DNA of 64,000 bases from Vibrio agarivorans. GTDB taxonomy: Bacteria > Pseudomonadota > Gammaproteobacteria > Enterobacterales > Vibrionaceae. The stretch lies in assembly GCF_030409635.1 (NCBI RefSeq), contig NZ_JAUFQF010000004.1, positions 1,088,241 through 1,152,240 on the forward strand. The letters run 5' to 3'. Under the pieces are notes generated by a model. The model was not told the DNA's origin and ran no database searches. It was given only the letters and a program-made list of their open reading frames with translations. Positions 55,456-64,000 of this stretch are shown piece after piece (the first letter of the stretch is position 1; every line of letters starts with the position of its first letter). The position numbers and the translations under genes are program-made.

Positions 55456-56472
55456 TTGAAAGTTGTCGCATTAACATCTGGAACTAACGTCCCAAGTGCA
55501 CGATTTAGAATTACGCAACACTTAAGCTCCCTTATGGGAAAAGGAATTGACGTACTAGAGATTCCTGCCAAGCACAACTCTACTCCCCCTAAAGAAAAGA
55601 GGCTTATCTGGTTTATATTAGCTTTAGTTGATAACATAATTAGAACCATTAAAAGTCGACAGTATGATCTGGTTATTGTACAAAAGCCAATGATCTCTAC
55701 ACTTTATTCTTCTGAATCGTTAATTAGAGGGAAATACATTTTCGATGTTGATGATGCTGTTCATTTAAATAGTAGACTTTCAAGTGTTGACTATATAGCT
55801 AAAAATTCCTTAGCTATTATTTGTGGTAATGATTACTTGAGAGGCTACTATTTAAAATTCAATAAGCCAGTATATGTTGTCCCAACTGCAGTCGATCATA
55901 ATTACTATACTCCCAAGTGCAGTAGTGATGATAACAACGATTTTGTCATTGGATGGTCAGGTACATCGGGTGGCTTTAAATTTCTTTACGAAATTGAGTC
56001 ATCGCTAAAAATAATTATTGACAAGTACCCGCATGTTAAAATAAAGATAGTTTCAAATGAAGAACCATGCTTCTCAAAGATAGAAAAGAGCAAGGTTATT
56101 TTTGAAAAATGGTCAAAGGATTTAGAAGTAACGCAACTACACTCGTTCGATGTAGGTATAATGCCATTAGCTAATGATAACTGGTCTTTAGGCAAGTGTA
56201 GTTACAAAATGCTTACGTACATGTCAGTAGGTATCCCCGTCGTGGTGTCAAATTTTGGTATGAATAAGGAAATCCTAGAGATGGGCACCATTGGTTTTGG
56301 TGCTAACACTGAAAATGAATGGGTAGATAGTTTAGACAGTGTAATCAATATGTCTGTCATTCAAAGGCGTTCTTTGGGCAGTAATGGTAGGATTGTGGTA
56401 ATGGAAAATTTTTCTCAAGAAATTATCTCAAATAAACTGGTTGAAATATATAGGCACCACTGTGAAAAATAA
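55456..56472 (+). CDS. Glycosyltransferase, GT-B fold
   Basis: A 338-residue protein with a GT4-like C-terminal half (DFVIGWSGTSGGFKFLYEIE, MPLANDNWSLGKCSYKMLTYMSVGIPVVVS). The start is TTG at 55456, with GAGG eight bases before; no ATG fits the conserved VVALTSG start. It probably adds one sugar of the repeat unit. Which one cannot be told. Confidence 0.75.
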   Translation: MKVVALTSGTNVPSARFRITQHLSSLMGKGIDVLEIPAKHNSTPPKEKRLIWFILALVDNIIRTIKSRQYDLVIVQKPMISTLYSSESLIRGKYIFDVDDAVHLNSRLSSVDYIAKNSLAIICGNDYLRGYYLKFNKPVYVVPTAVDHNYYTPKCSSDDNNDFVIGWSGTSGGFKFLYEIESSLKIIIDKYPHVKIKIVSNEEPCFSKIEKSKVIFEKWSKDLEVTQLHSFDVGIMPLANDNWSLGKCSYKMLTYMSVGIPVVVSNFGMNKEILEMGTIGFGANTENEWVDSLDSVINMSVIQRRSLGSNGRIVVMENFSQEIISNKLVEIYRHHCEK

Positions 56473-57526
56473 GAAGGTTATTCATATTATAACAGGTCTG
56501 GGTCGTGGTGGTGCTGAAGCTATGCTTTACAAGGTAACTTCTTCTCAGAGTGATTTGTGCCATATAGTCATATCTCTTACTAATAATAAATATTATGAAG
56601 ATAGGCTAACCAAATCAGGAGTAAAAGTATTATATTTTACAAAAGACTTTCTGACCATTGTTAAATTCATATCAAAGTCATACTACGATAATAAAATTAC
56701 AATTATGGCATGGATGTATCACGCCATGATCTTCAGCTTTTTATTTTCAAATAAATGTAAAGTTATCTGGAACGTCAGACACTCTTTAGACAACTTAGGT
56801 AAGGATAGGTTTAGAACAAGAGTTTTAATTCGCTTTTTAGCCCGGTTAAGTTCCAATGTAGATGTAGTTACCTTTAATAGTTTTAAAAGCAAGAATTCTC
56901 ACATTGATATAGGCTATTCCGAAATAAATTCTATAGTTATTCCAAATGGTTTCGATACGGACTTTTTTAAATTCGATAACTGTATAGATAGCGAAATCTC
57001 AGACATGTTTGATAAGTTACCTCCTAATTCTTATAAGTTAATTAATGTAGGTAGGTATCATCCTGTTAAAGGGCATGATCTTCTTTTTGATACGTTATGT
57101 GAGCTTGTAAGAAAAGGAATCGATGCATATTTATTCTGTTTTGGGGATAATGTGAATGATACTAATTCAAGAATTAACCTTCCTGATAACATAAAGCACA
57201 GGGTTTTCTTGTTAGGGCCTAGAGATAATTTAAGTGGCATATATCCTGCGTTTGATATTTATGTAAGTAGTTCTTATTCCGAGGGGTTTCCAAATGTGAT
57301 TGGCGAGGCAATGTTATCTGGATTAAAGGTTGCAGCTACTGATGTCGGGGATAGCAAGCTTATAATTGATAAGTATGGAGAAGTATGTCAAGTAGATAGT
57401 AAAGAACTCGCATCTTGTATTGAAAGTTGTTTAAACCTTAACTTTGAAGCACAGTCGATTTCAAATTATATATCTGATTGTTATTCCATATCCGCCATAT
57501 CCAAGAAGTTTGAAGAGATTTATTGA
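56462..57526 (+). CDS. Family 4 glycosyltransferase
   Basis: A 354-residue GT4 protein: the N-terminal IITGLGRGGAEAMLYK, NVGRYHPVKGHDLLFD and SSSYSEGFPNVIGEAMLSGL (EX7E) are clear. GTG 56462 is preferred over an upstream TTG at 56441 because homologues start KKVIHIITGL. It overlaps the preceding gene by 11 bases. AT-rich. Confidence 0.82.
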   Translation: MKNKKVIHIITGLGRGGAEAMLYKVTSSQSDLCHIVISLTNNKYYEDRLTKSGVKVLYFTKDFLTIVKFISKSYYDNKITIMAWMYHAMIFSFLFSNKCKVIWNVRHSLDNLGKDRFRTRVLIRFLARLSSNVDVVTFNSFKSKNSHIDIGYSEINSIVIPNGFDTDFFKFDNCIDSEISDMFDKLPPNSYKLINVGRYHPVKGHDLLFDTLCELVRKGIDAYLFCFGDNVNDTNSRINLPDNIKHRVFLLGPRDNLSGIYPAFDIYVSSSYSEGFPNVIGEAMLSGLKVAATDVGDSKLIIDKYGEVCQVDSKELASCIESCLNLNFEAQSISNYISDCYSISAISKKFEEIY

Positions 57527-58665
57527 TGAAAATCAAGAAAAACATGATTTTAGTTGTTGGAACGTTGCCATCTTCTTTAATTAATTTTCGAGCGCATCTT
57601 TTAGAAGAAATTAAACGTAAAGGTTGCTCCATTATTGCTATGGCATCCAAGGCAGATGCCGAAGAAGTTAGGCAAATAGAGAACGTAGTTGATTTTTATG
57701 TTGACTACGATGTAGAAAGGAGTGGTTTGAACCCGTTAAGTGATTTGAAGACGTTGCTTTCGTTTATTTTTCAGTTTAGGTCTTTTAAACCAGATATTGT
57801 TTTAGCCTATACGATTAAACCAATAGTATGGGGGGGTATTGCTACAAGGTTTGCTCGCATTACATCTTTTTATGCGTTGATTACTGGGCTTGGCTATGCT
57901 TTTCAAAAGGGAGGGTTCGCAAAAAATACCCTCAACCGTCTTGTAAAGTTATTATATTACATAGCTTTGAAGGAATCAAAGGGTGTTATTTTTCAGAACA
58001 GAGACAATATGCGAGTCTTTATAAATGAAGGAATCGTACCTCAAGAGAAGTGCTTTCTTGTCAATGGCTCTGGCGTTGATCTTAGTCATTACCAAGTATC
58101 GCCTTTAGAACCAAAGCCTCACTTTTTACTTATTGCTCGCTTACTTGGGGATAAAGGTATTCGGGAATATGCAAAAGCGGCAGAGATAGTAAAACAACAA
58201 TATCCTAAAGCGGTCTTTGAACTTGTTGGCCCAGAAGACCCTTCTCCTGATGGCATCAAGCTAGAAGAAGTCAATGAATGGGTATCTTCTGGTGCTATTG
58301 AGTACAGCGGCGCAACAACAGATGTTCGTCCTTTTATTGAAAACTGTTCGATCTATGTGTTGCCTTCTTACCATGAAGGGATGCCTCGTACTGTATTAGA
58401 GGCTATGGCGACGGGGCGCCCAATTCTAACAACTGACGTTCCTGGGTGTCGTGAAACCGTTGTCAATGGAGAAAACGGTTGGTTAGTTGAGAAGGCGAAT
58501 GTAGAGCAACTCGCGGAACGTATGATTTGGTTTATCGAAAACCAAGAGCAATGGTCAGTGATGGGAAATAAAAGTCACTCCATGGCAAATGAAAAATTCG
58601 ACGTCCATAAGGTGAATGCTGATATCCTAAAAATTATGGAGCTTTCTGATGAAAAGACTGTTTGA
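57526..58665 (+). CDS. Family 4 glycosyltransferase, PglA/WbnK-like
   Basis: A 379-residue GT4 protein: GTLPSSLINFRAHLLEEI at the start, LAYTIKPIVWGGIATRF, and SYHEGMPRTVLEAMATGRPILTTDVPGCRETV. The 'IKPxVWGGIA' and 'EGMPRTVLEAMA' segments are close to the glycosyltransferases that sit next to PglC-like enzymes (PglA-type, which add to UndPP-diNAcBac). ATG 57526 overlaps the preceding TGA. Base composition returns toward the genome average in its second half. Confidence 0.82.
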   Translation: MKIKKNMILVVGTLPSSLINFRAHLLEEIKRKGCSIIAMASKADAEEVRQIENVVDFYVDYDVERSGLNPLSDLKTLLSFIFQFRSFKPDIVLAYTIKPIVWGGIATRFARITSFYALITGLGYAFQKGGFAKNTLNRLVKLLYYIALKESKGVIFQNRDNMRVFINEGIVPQEKCFLVNGSGVDLSHYQVSPLEPKPHFLLIARLLGDKGIREYAKAAEIVKQQYPKAVFELVGPEDPSPDGIKLEEVNEWVSSGAIEYSGATTDVRPFIENCSIYVLPSYHEGMPRTVLEAMATGRPILTTDVPGCRETVVNGENGWLVEKANVEQLAERMIWFIENQEQWSVMGNKSHSMANEKFDVHKVNADILKIMELSDEKTV

Positions 58666-59260
58666 TTTTCTCGCGTCTCTTTTCGCGCTTATTCTGTTAT
58701 CTCCTATCATTGCATTAGTTGCTTGGAAGATTCGTAAAAACCTTGGTTCTCCGGTTCTGTTCCGTCAAACTCGTCCGGGCTTGAATGGAAAGCCTTTTGA
58801 AATGGTGAAGTTTCGTACCATGAAGGATGCGGTGGATCAACAAGGGAATCCGCTACCGGACTCTGAGCGCATGACGCCGTTTGGCGATAAGTTAAGAAAC
58901 AGCAGCTTAGATGAACTTCCAGAACTATGGAATGTGTTAAAAGGGGAAATGAGCTTAGTTGGGCCTCGTCCGTTGCTCATGCAGTACCTACCGCTTTACA
59001 GCAAAGAACAATCAAGGCGCCATGATGTTCGTCCTGGTGTAACGGGCTGGGCCCAAATAAATGGCCGAAACGCGATCAGCTGGGAAGAAAAGTTTGCCTT
59101 AGATGTTTGGTACGTAGATAATAAAACATTGTGGCTAGATATTAAGGTTCTTTTCATGACGGTAAAAAAGGTCTTCGTGAAAGAAGGCATATCTGCAGAC
59201 GGCCACGTTACTATAGAGCCATTTACGGGCTCAGAAAAGCAAGGTAGTCGCCAATCATGA
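58649..59260 (+). CDS. Undecaprenyl-phosphate phosphosugar transferase, PglC-like
   Basis: A 203-residue monotopic phosphoglycosyl transferase that starts the repeat unit by moving a phosphosugar from UDP to undecaprenyl phosphate. The re-entrant membrane helix (residues 4-25), FRQTRPGLNGKPFEMVKFRTM, the DELPELWNVLKGEMSLVGPRP catalytic Asp-Glu segment (abbreviated) and the length, lacking the WcaJ N-terminal helices, are diagnostic. With PglD/E/F-like genes next to it, the first sugar is probably a diacetamido-trideoxyhexose (diNAcBac/QuiNAc4NAc). Confidence 0.9.
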   Translation: MKRLFDFLASLFALILLSPIIALVAWKIRKNLGSPVLFRQTRPGLNGKPFEMVKFRTMKDAVDQQGNPLPDSERMTPFGDKLRNSSLDELPELWNVLKGEMSLVGPRPLLMQYLPLYSKEQSRRHDVRPGVTGWAQINGRNAISWEEKFALDVWYVDNKTLWLDIKVLFMTVKKVFVKEGISADGHVTIEPFTGSEKQGSRQS

Positions 59261-59889
59261 AAAGCTGCGCCATTTTAGGAGCCAGTGGACATGGCAAGGT
59301 AGTCGCAGAAATTGCAGAGCTAAACGGCTATCAACATATCACGTTTTTTGATGATCGTTGGCCTAGTTTAACCTCTGTTGAGCATTGGGATATCTCTGGT
59401 GATACTGCAGCACTTTTGGCAACGGCAAGCAAATATCATGTGGTCGTGGTTGCCATAGGCCATAACGCGACGCGCTGTGCGAAACAACGTGAGTTGAGTG
59501 CTGCAGGAGCGAACTTCAATGTGTTAACCCATCCAAATGCGGTAGTCAGTGAATACGCCAACATCAAAGCAGGAACAGTGGTGATGGCAAATGCAGTTGT
59601 GAATCCATTTAGTCATATAGGAGAGAGTTGTATCATTAATACTAGCTCTGTCGTGGAACATGATTGTAGGCTTGCTGAGGGGGTTCACATTAGTCCTAAT
59701 GCAAGCTTGGCTGGCGGTGTAGAAGTTGGCGAAAATTCTTGGATAGGGATCGGTAGTCAAGTGAAACAACTTATCGTCGTCGGTCGTGATGCTATTGTTG
59801 GCGCTGGTTCGACGCTAATTAACGACATTCCAGATTTTCAAACCGTAGTGGGCTCTCCTGCTCATACGCTTATCAAATCAGAAAAATAA
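59257..59889 (+). CDS. Sugar N-acetyltransferase, PglD/NeuD-like
   Basis: A 210-residue left-handed beta-helix acetyltransferase. The N-terminal CAILGASGHGKVVAEIAE is the UDP-sugar-binding Rossmann-like start and the C-terminal half has hexapeptide repeats (for example VNPFSHIGESCIINTSSVVEHDC). The catalytic His is in SVVEHDC. In this family it acetylates UDP-4-amino sugars. It overlaps the preceding gene by four bases (ATGA). Confidence 0.88.
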   Translation: MKSCAILGASGHGKVVAEIAELNGYQHITFFDDRWPSLTSVEHWDISGDTAALLATASKYHVVVVAIGHNATRCAKQRELSAAGANFNVLTHPNAVVSEYANIKAGTVVMANAVVNPFSHIGESCIINTSSVVEHDCRLAEGVHISPNASLAGGVEVGENSWIGIGSQVKQLIVVGRDAIVGAGSTLINDIPDFQTVVGSPAHTLIKSEK

Positions 59890-59907
59890 CACTTATTAGG
59901 TGACATC

Positions 59908-61086
59908 GTGCTTAATACACCATTTTCTCCATGGCCTTCTTTTACTCAAGAAGAGGCTGATGCAGTGAGCCGTGTGCTACTGTCAAACAAAGTAAACTAC
60001 TGGACTGGTGACGAGTGTCGTGAGTTCGAAAAAGAGTTCGCGGCATGGGCTGGTTGTGAATACGCGATTGCTCTTGGTAACGGCACGCTTGCACTCGACG
60101 TGGCATTGAAAGCCTTGGGCGTTAGCGAGGGCGATGAAGTGATCACTACGCCAAGAACGTTCCTTGCTTCCGCTTCGTCAATTGTAACCTCCGGTGCTGT
60201 ACCCGTTTTTGCGGATGTTGACCTAAACAGCCAAGCGATTACGGCGGAATCTATACAAGCGGTACTTACGCCAAAAACAAAAGCGGTGATTGTGGTGCAC
60301 CTTGCTGGTATGCCAGCAGAGATGGATGCCATTATGGCGCTGTCACAGCAGCACGGCTTTTACGTCATCGAAGACTGTGCTCAAGCACATGGTGCGAAAT
60401 ACAAAGGCCGCAGCGTAGGAACTATTGGTCACATTGGTGCATGGTCTTTCTGCCAAGATAAGATTATGACAACCGGCGGTGAAGGCGGCATGGTGACAAG
60501 CAATGATAAGGCATTGTGGTCAACCATGTGGTCGTACAAAGATCACGGTAAAAGCTTTGATGCGATTTACAATCGCGAGCATCCACCGGGCTTTCGTTGG
60601 TTGCACGAGTCCTTTGGTACTAACTGGCGCATGACAGAGTTGCAAGCGGTGATTGGTCGTATTCAACTGAGTCGGATGCTTGAGTGGACTGAGAAACGTC
60701 AAGTGAATGCTGCACAAATTGATGAAGCGGTTGCTGGCCTTCCTGTAGTTCGCCGAGTTGAAGTGCCACAATACAGTGAGCATGCTGAGTACAAACACTA
60801 TCTATTTGTAGAGCCAGAAAATCTTGCTGATGGTTGGTCAAGAGATCGCATTGTCGAAGCCATTGTTGAACGTGGTGTCCCCGCATTTCAAGGGAGTTGC
60901 TCTGAAGTTTATCTAGAAAAAGCTTTTGATAACACGCCGTGGCGTCCAGAAAAACGCCTAACTAATGCAGTCACGTTAGGGGAAACAAGCTTAATGTTTT
61001 TGGTTCACCCAACGTTGACTAATAAAGAATTAGAAAAAACCTGTAAGGTGGTGCGTGAGGTGTTGTTAGAAGCACAGCGTAAATAG
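59908..61086 (+). CDS. DegT/DnrJ/EryC1 aminotransferase, PglE-like
   Basis: A 392-residue PLP enzyme of the sugar aminotransferase family. VEDCAQAHGAKYKG carries the Asp that holds the PLP ring, and SFCQDKIMTTGGEGGMV carries the Schiff-base Lys. It probably aminates the C4 keto group of UDP-4-keto-6-deoxy-GlcNAc made by the PglF-like dehydratase. The start is GTG at 59908, with AGGTGA upstream. It is followed by a 213-base gap. Confidence 0.88.
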   Translation: MLNTPFSPWPSFTQEEADAVSRVLLSNKVNYWTGDECREFEKEFAAWAGCEYAIALGNGTLALDVALKALGVSEGDEVITTPRTFLASASSIVTSGAVPVFADVDLNSQAITAESIQAVLTPKTKAVIVVHLAGMPAEMDAIMALSQQHGFYVIEDCAQAHGAKYKGRSVGTIGHIGAWSFCQDKIMTTGGEGGMVTSNDKALWSTMWSYKDHGKSFDAIYNREHPPGFRWLHESFGTNWRMTELQAVIGRIQLSRMLEWTEKRQVNAAQIDEAVAGLPVVRRVEVPQYSEHAEYKHYLFVEPENLADGWSRDRIVEAIVERGVPAFQGSCSEVYLEKAFDNTPWRPEKRLTNAVTLGETSLMFLVHPTLTNKELEKTCKVVREVLLEAQRK

Positions 61087-61299
61087 TGCCCAGCCTTAGA
61101 GTCAGTGACTCTAAGGTTATCTTTTCTTTCTTCGATTCAAATCTTTACCTCCTTTTGTGTCTCAGCCAGAGACACAAATGGCCCGCCATCTAGGGCACTT
61201 TGTCACCGCAGGCGCTTCCCAATAGTGTGGCTTACCTTATTGGGAATTATCATCAAATGTGAGAGACTCATTTGAGTCAAAATTAAAATAACGAATATT
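61087..61299 (+). promoter_or_regulatory. Hairpin-rich gap before the PglF-like gene
   Basis: Four successive inverted repeats: CCTTAGAGTCA/TGACTCTAAGG (61094-61116), TTTGTGTCTC/GAGACACAAA (61154-61178), TTCCCAATA/TATTGGGAA (61216-61246) and GACTCA/TGAGTC (61265-61278). Only the first is followed by a T-rich stretch (TTATCTTTTCTTTC), so it may be a weak terminator. The rest could be a structured leader. No open frame of note lies here. Confidence 0.6.
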
Positions 61300-63243
61300 A
61301 TGCAACGTCTTCAGTTTCTATGGCAATTACCTCGCAGCAACAAGCGCATCATTAGTGTGCTGATTGACTGCGGGCTCATTTTTTTCGCGTTCCATCTCGC
61401 ATTGATAGTGCGGCTCGGTGACTTCAGTTACTGGCATGAGCCGAGTGTTTGGGGCATTTTGATTGCGGTGACGGTCGCGACTGTCACGGTGTTTGCTCGT
61501 CTCGGGCTTTACCGCGCGGTCTTACGCTATATGACTTTCCAAGCGCTGTTTGTGGTCACCGCGGGCGCTGTGTTGTCTGCACTTCTGATGGGAGCACTGA
61601 GCTTTTATATGAGCGATCCGTTGCCTCGCACGGTGCCGATCATTTACGGCGCCTTTTTAGCGCTGTTTTGCGGCAGTCCTCGCGTGATTGTACGTTCACT
61701 GGTTGCACAGTCGCGCAGCAAAACGTGCAAAGAAGTGGTGATTTATGGGGCGGGCTCAGGCGGTCGTCAGTTAGCCTTCGCGCTTCGAGCCACCGGTGAC
61801 TATCGTGTGCGCGCCTTTATCGATGGCGATGAGACATTGACGAACACGGTGATCTTGGGCTTGCCGGTGATCAGCGTTGAGGATGCGATGCCGATCATCA
61901 ACAAATACGATATTGACCAAGTGCTACTGGCAGTGCCAAGCGCTTCTCGTGCGCGTCGTAAAGTCATTCTTGATAAGCTGGCTAAGCTGCCAGTGGAAGT
62001 ACAAACCGTGCCTGATATGACGGACATTGTGTCGGGTAAGGCCAAAATTGATGAGCTAAAAGATGTCCCAATTGAGGACTTGCTTGGTCGCGATCCCGTC
62101 GCTCCTCAGCAAGTGCTTCTTGAGGCGAACATCACAGGCAAAGTGGTCATGGTGACGGGCGCCGGTGGCTCTATCGGCTCTGAACTGTGCCGTCAGATCA
62201 TCATGCAAAATCCCACCATGTTGGTCTTGTTTGAGTTGTCAGAATTTGGTTTGTATCAAATCGACCGTGAGCTAAATGCGCTTAAGCAAGAAAAAGGCCT
62301 TGTGTGTGACATTGTTCCACTCATGGGCTCTATACAGCGAGAGCACCGCTTAAAAACGGCCATGGAAACGTTTGGCGTGCAGACGGTGTATCACGCTGCG
62401 GCTTACAAGCATGTGCCGTTGGTGGAATACAACGTGGTGGAGGGGGTGCGTAACAACGTCTTTGGTACCTTCTATACCGCTAAAGCCGCGATTGAGGCGG
62501 GCGTGGAGTCATTTGTGTTGATCTCCACCGATAAAGCGGTGCGTCCAACCAATGTGATGGGGACGACCAAACGTATGGCTGAGCTTGGCCTTCAGGCGTT
62601 AGCTGAGCAAGAAAACCAAAAGACCAACGGCACGCGTTTTTGCATGGTTCGTTTTGGCAATGTGCTGGGCTCGTCAGGCTCGGTGATCCCGCTATTTAAA
62701 GGGCAAATTGCCGCAGGTGGACCGTTGACGGTCACTCATCCCGATATCACGCGCTTTTTCATGACCATTCCCGAGGCAGCGCAATTGGTGATCCAAGCCG
62801 GCGCCATGGGGAAAGGCGGTGATGTGTTTGTGCTGGATATGGGCGAGTCTGTCAAAATTGTCGATTTAGCGAAAAACCTGATTCAACTCTCGGGTTTGGA
62901 GGTGAAATCAGAACAGAACCCTCATGGTGATATTGAGATCCAGTTTGCGGGTCTGCGCCCCGGCGAGAAGCTCTATGAAGAGTTGCTGATTGGTGACAAT
63001 GTCAAACGCACCGCGCATGAGCGGATCATGACCGCCAATGAGGTTTATTTGCCGATCGATGAGTACGATGCCTTGCTTGAGCAAATGGACTTAGCTTGTC
63101 ATGCAGTGGATCATGAGCAAATAAGACAATTGTTATTGGATGCACCAACGGGATTTGCACCAACAGATGGCATTGGTGATTTGGTTTGGAATCATAAACA
63201 ATCCTCTGACGCAGTAAGCAATGAATGTGTAGTCAATATATAA
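61300..63243 (+). CDS. UDP-N-acetylglucosamine 4,6-dehydratase, PglF/WbpM-like
   Basis: A 647-residue membrane enzyme: four N-terminal transmembrane helices (first about 120 residues), a first Rossmann-like region (VVIYGAGSGGRQLA, about residue 147), a second catalytic SDR domain (MVTGAGGSIGSELCRQI, about residue 284) and ISTDKAVRPTNVMGTTKR (the Met-x-x-x-Lys variant of the YxxxK active site typical of this family). It dehydrates UDP-GlcNAc to the 4-keto-6-deoxy sugar, the substrate for the PglE-like enzyme. More GC-rich than the cluster core. Confidence 0.93.
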   Translation: MQRLQFLWQLPRSNKRIISVLIDCGLIFFAFHLALIVRLGDFSYWHEPSVWGILIAVTVATVTVFARLGLYRAVLRYMTFQALFVVTAGAVLSALLMGALSFYMSDPLPRTVPIIYGAFLALFCGSPRVIVRSLVAQSRSKTCKEVVIYGAGSGGRQLAFALRATGDYRVRAFIDGDETLTNTVILGLPVISVEDAMPIINKYDIDQVLLAVPSASRARRKVILDKLAKLPVEVQTVPDMTDIVSGKAKIDELKDVPIEDLLGRDPVAPQQVLLEANITGKVVMVTGAGGSIGSELCRQIIMQNPTMLVLFELSEFGLYQIDRELNALKQEKGLVCDIVPLMGSIQREHRLKTAMETFGVQTVYHAAAYKHVPLVEYNVVEGVRNNVFGTFYTAKAAIEAGVESFVLISTDKAVRPTNVMGTTKRMAELGLQALAEQENQKTNGTRFCMVRFGNVLGSSGSVIPLFKGQIAAGGPLTVTHPDITRFFMTIPEAAQLVIQAGAMGKGGDVFVLDMGESVKIVDLAKNLIQLSGLEVKSEQNPHGDIEIQFAGLRPGEKLYEELLIGDNVKRTAHERIMTANEVYLPIDEYDALLEQMDLACHAVDHEQIRQLLLDAPTGFAPTDGIGDLVWNHKQSSDAVSNECVVNI

Positions 63244-63410
63244 AGATCGGGGGTGTTGCAGTAATGCTTGCCTTTTCTATACACAACTGGAATCGCATCT
63301 GGGCGAGACTATTGGGAAATTGATTCATAAGGCCTTCTTATTTGGTTAATAAAAGGTTAATCGTGAAAGGGGTATAAAAGTCATTACTAAATTTATATAG
63401 TGTGGCTTTT

Positions 63411-64000
63411 ATGAATATTACCGTTGTTGGTGCTGGGTACGTTGGCATATCTAATGCGCTTTTATTTGCTCAAAACAGAAATGTGACGATCTTGGATATC
63501 GATCGGCATAAAATAGAGTTGATCAATGATAAAATATCTCCGATTAAGGATGGTTTAGTCGAGGATTTTTTGAGGAACAAACCGTTATCTTTAATTGGAA
63601 CGGGTAATGTGTATGAAGCATATAGCTGTGCTGACTATGTAGTGATTGCAACTCCCACCGATTATGACCCGCAAACAAATTTTTTTAACACAAAATCTGT
63701 AGAGGTTGTGATAAATGAGGTGAGGGAGGTTAATCCAAATGCAGTTATTGTCATTAAATCAACAGTGCCAGTGGGGTATACCAAGCGTATTTCAGAAGAG
63801 TTGGGTTGTGATAATATTATCTTTTCTCCCGAGTTTTTAAGAGAAGGGAGAGCTCTTTACGACAATTTAAACCCTTCACGCATTATTGTCGGTGAGCAAT
63901 CAGAGCGAGCAAAAGTGTTTGCAGACTTATTATTGGAAGGTGCCATTGACAAAGAGGTACCAGTGCTGTTCACAGACTCAACAGAGGCTGAAGCGGTAAA
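63411..64000 (+). CDS. UDP-glucose 6-dehydrogenase (partial, runs off the end)
   Basis: About 196 residues are visible before the window ends, with no stop codon. The start reads [19 protein letters not shown], followed by [27 protein letters not shown] and [16 protein letters not shown], all typical of Ugd, which oxidises UDP-glucose to UDP-glucuronate. It lies 167 bases after the PglF-like gene. GlcA may therefore be another component of the polysaccharide. Confidence 0.88.
   Translation, partial: MNITVVGAGYVGISNALLFAQNRNVTILDIDRHKIELINDKISPIKDGLVEDFLRNKPLSLIGTGNVYEAYSCADYVVIATPTDYDPQTNFFNTKSVEVVINEVREVNPNAVIVIKSTVPVGYTKRISEELGCDNIIFSPEFLREGRALYDNLNPSRIIVGEQSERAKVFADLLLEGAIDKEVPVLFTDSTEAEAV

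Overview
The window looks like a chromosomal segment of a Vibrio or a close relative. The gene order is Vibrio-like: type II secretion genes gspJ-N, then cysQ, nudE, nfuA, a comF-family gene, bioH, tex, greB, ompR, envZ, recG and rpmBG, followed by an LPS core block running from mutM through coaD to hldD and rjg, and finally a Wzy-type surface polysaccharide cluster. No transposase, tRNA, rRNA or CRISPR array was seen.

Layout. 1-4206: the distal end of the type II secretion operon, closed by a terminator. 4236-11578: housekeeping genes (sulfur/nucleotide metabolism, Fe-S carrier, biotin, Tex). 11821-13716: an exported protein built of four retropepsin-like units. 13727-14337: four tandem copies of a GC-rich palindromic repeat, next to greB. 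15029-19868: ompR, envZ, a small DUF559 nuclease-fold gene embedded in the same repeat family, and recG. 20158-20711: rpmB-rpmG with two promoter candidates and a structured leader. 21032-38000: mutM, coaD and LPS core genes, including a CDP-linked substituent module (cytidylyltransferase, SDR, LicD), heptosyltransferases, Kdo transferase and kinase, many glycosyltransferases, a Wzi-family barrel and a lipid A acyltransferase. 38105-40651: hldD and rjg, which here are immediate neighbours. 40851-40906: a JUMPstart/ops element (RfaH signal) overlapped by a hairpin. 40948-64000: the surface polysaccharide cluster: Wzi and OtnA/WbfF-like export proteins, Wzz, UDP-GalNAcA synthesis, dTDP-rhamnose synthesis, Wzx, Wzy, three glycosyltransferases, a PglC-like phosphosugar transferase and PglD/PglE/PglF-like enzymes for a diacetamido-trideoxyhexose. 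The last gene, a UDP-glucose dehydrogenase, runs off the end.

The most unusual content lies between genes. Four perfect or near-perfect tandem arrays of 7-bp units occur (CCCTTGT, CCAGCCT, TTCAACC, CCCTAGA). All fit one degenerate pattern, CCYYHRN, in the same orientation, and all are preceded by a GARGAAAA(A)GG motif. Two of them flank four-helix-bundle (S23/Avd-like) genes inserted between genes of the polysaccharide operon, one intact and one decayed. A second, unrelated family of GC-rich palindromic repeats occurs at four places, and at one of them a DUF559 nuclease-fold gene sits directly against a repeat arm. Both pairings (repeat plus dedicated small gene) are candidates for undescribed repeat-propagating systems.
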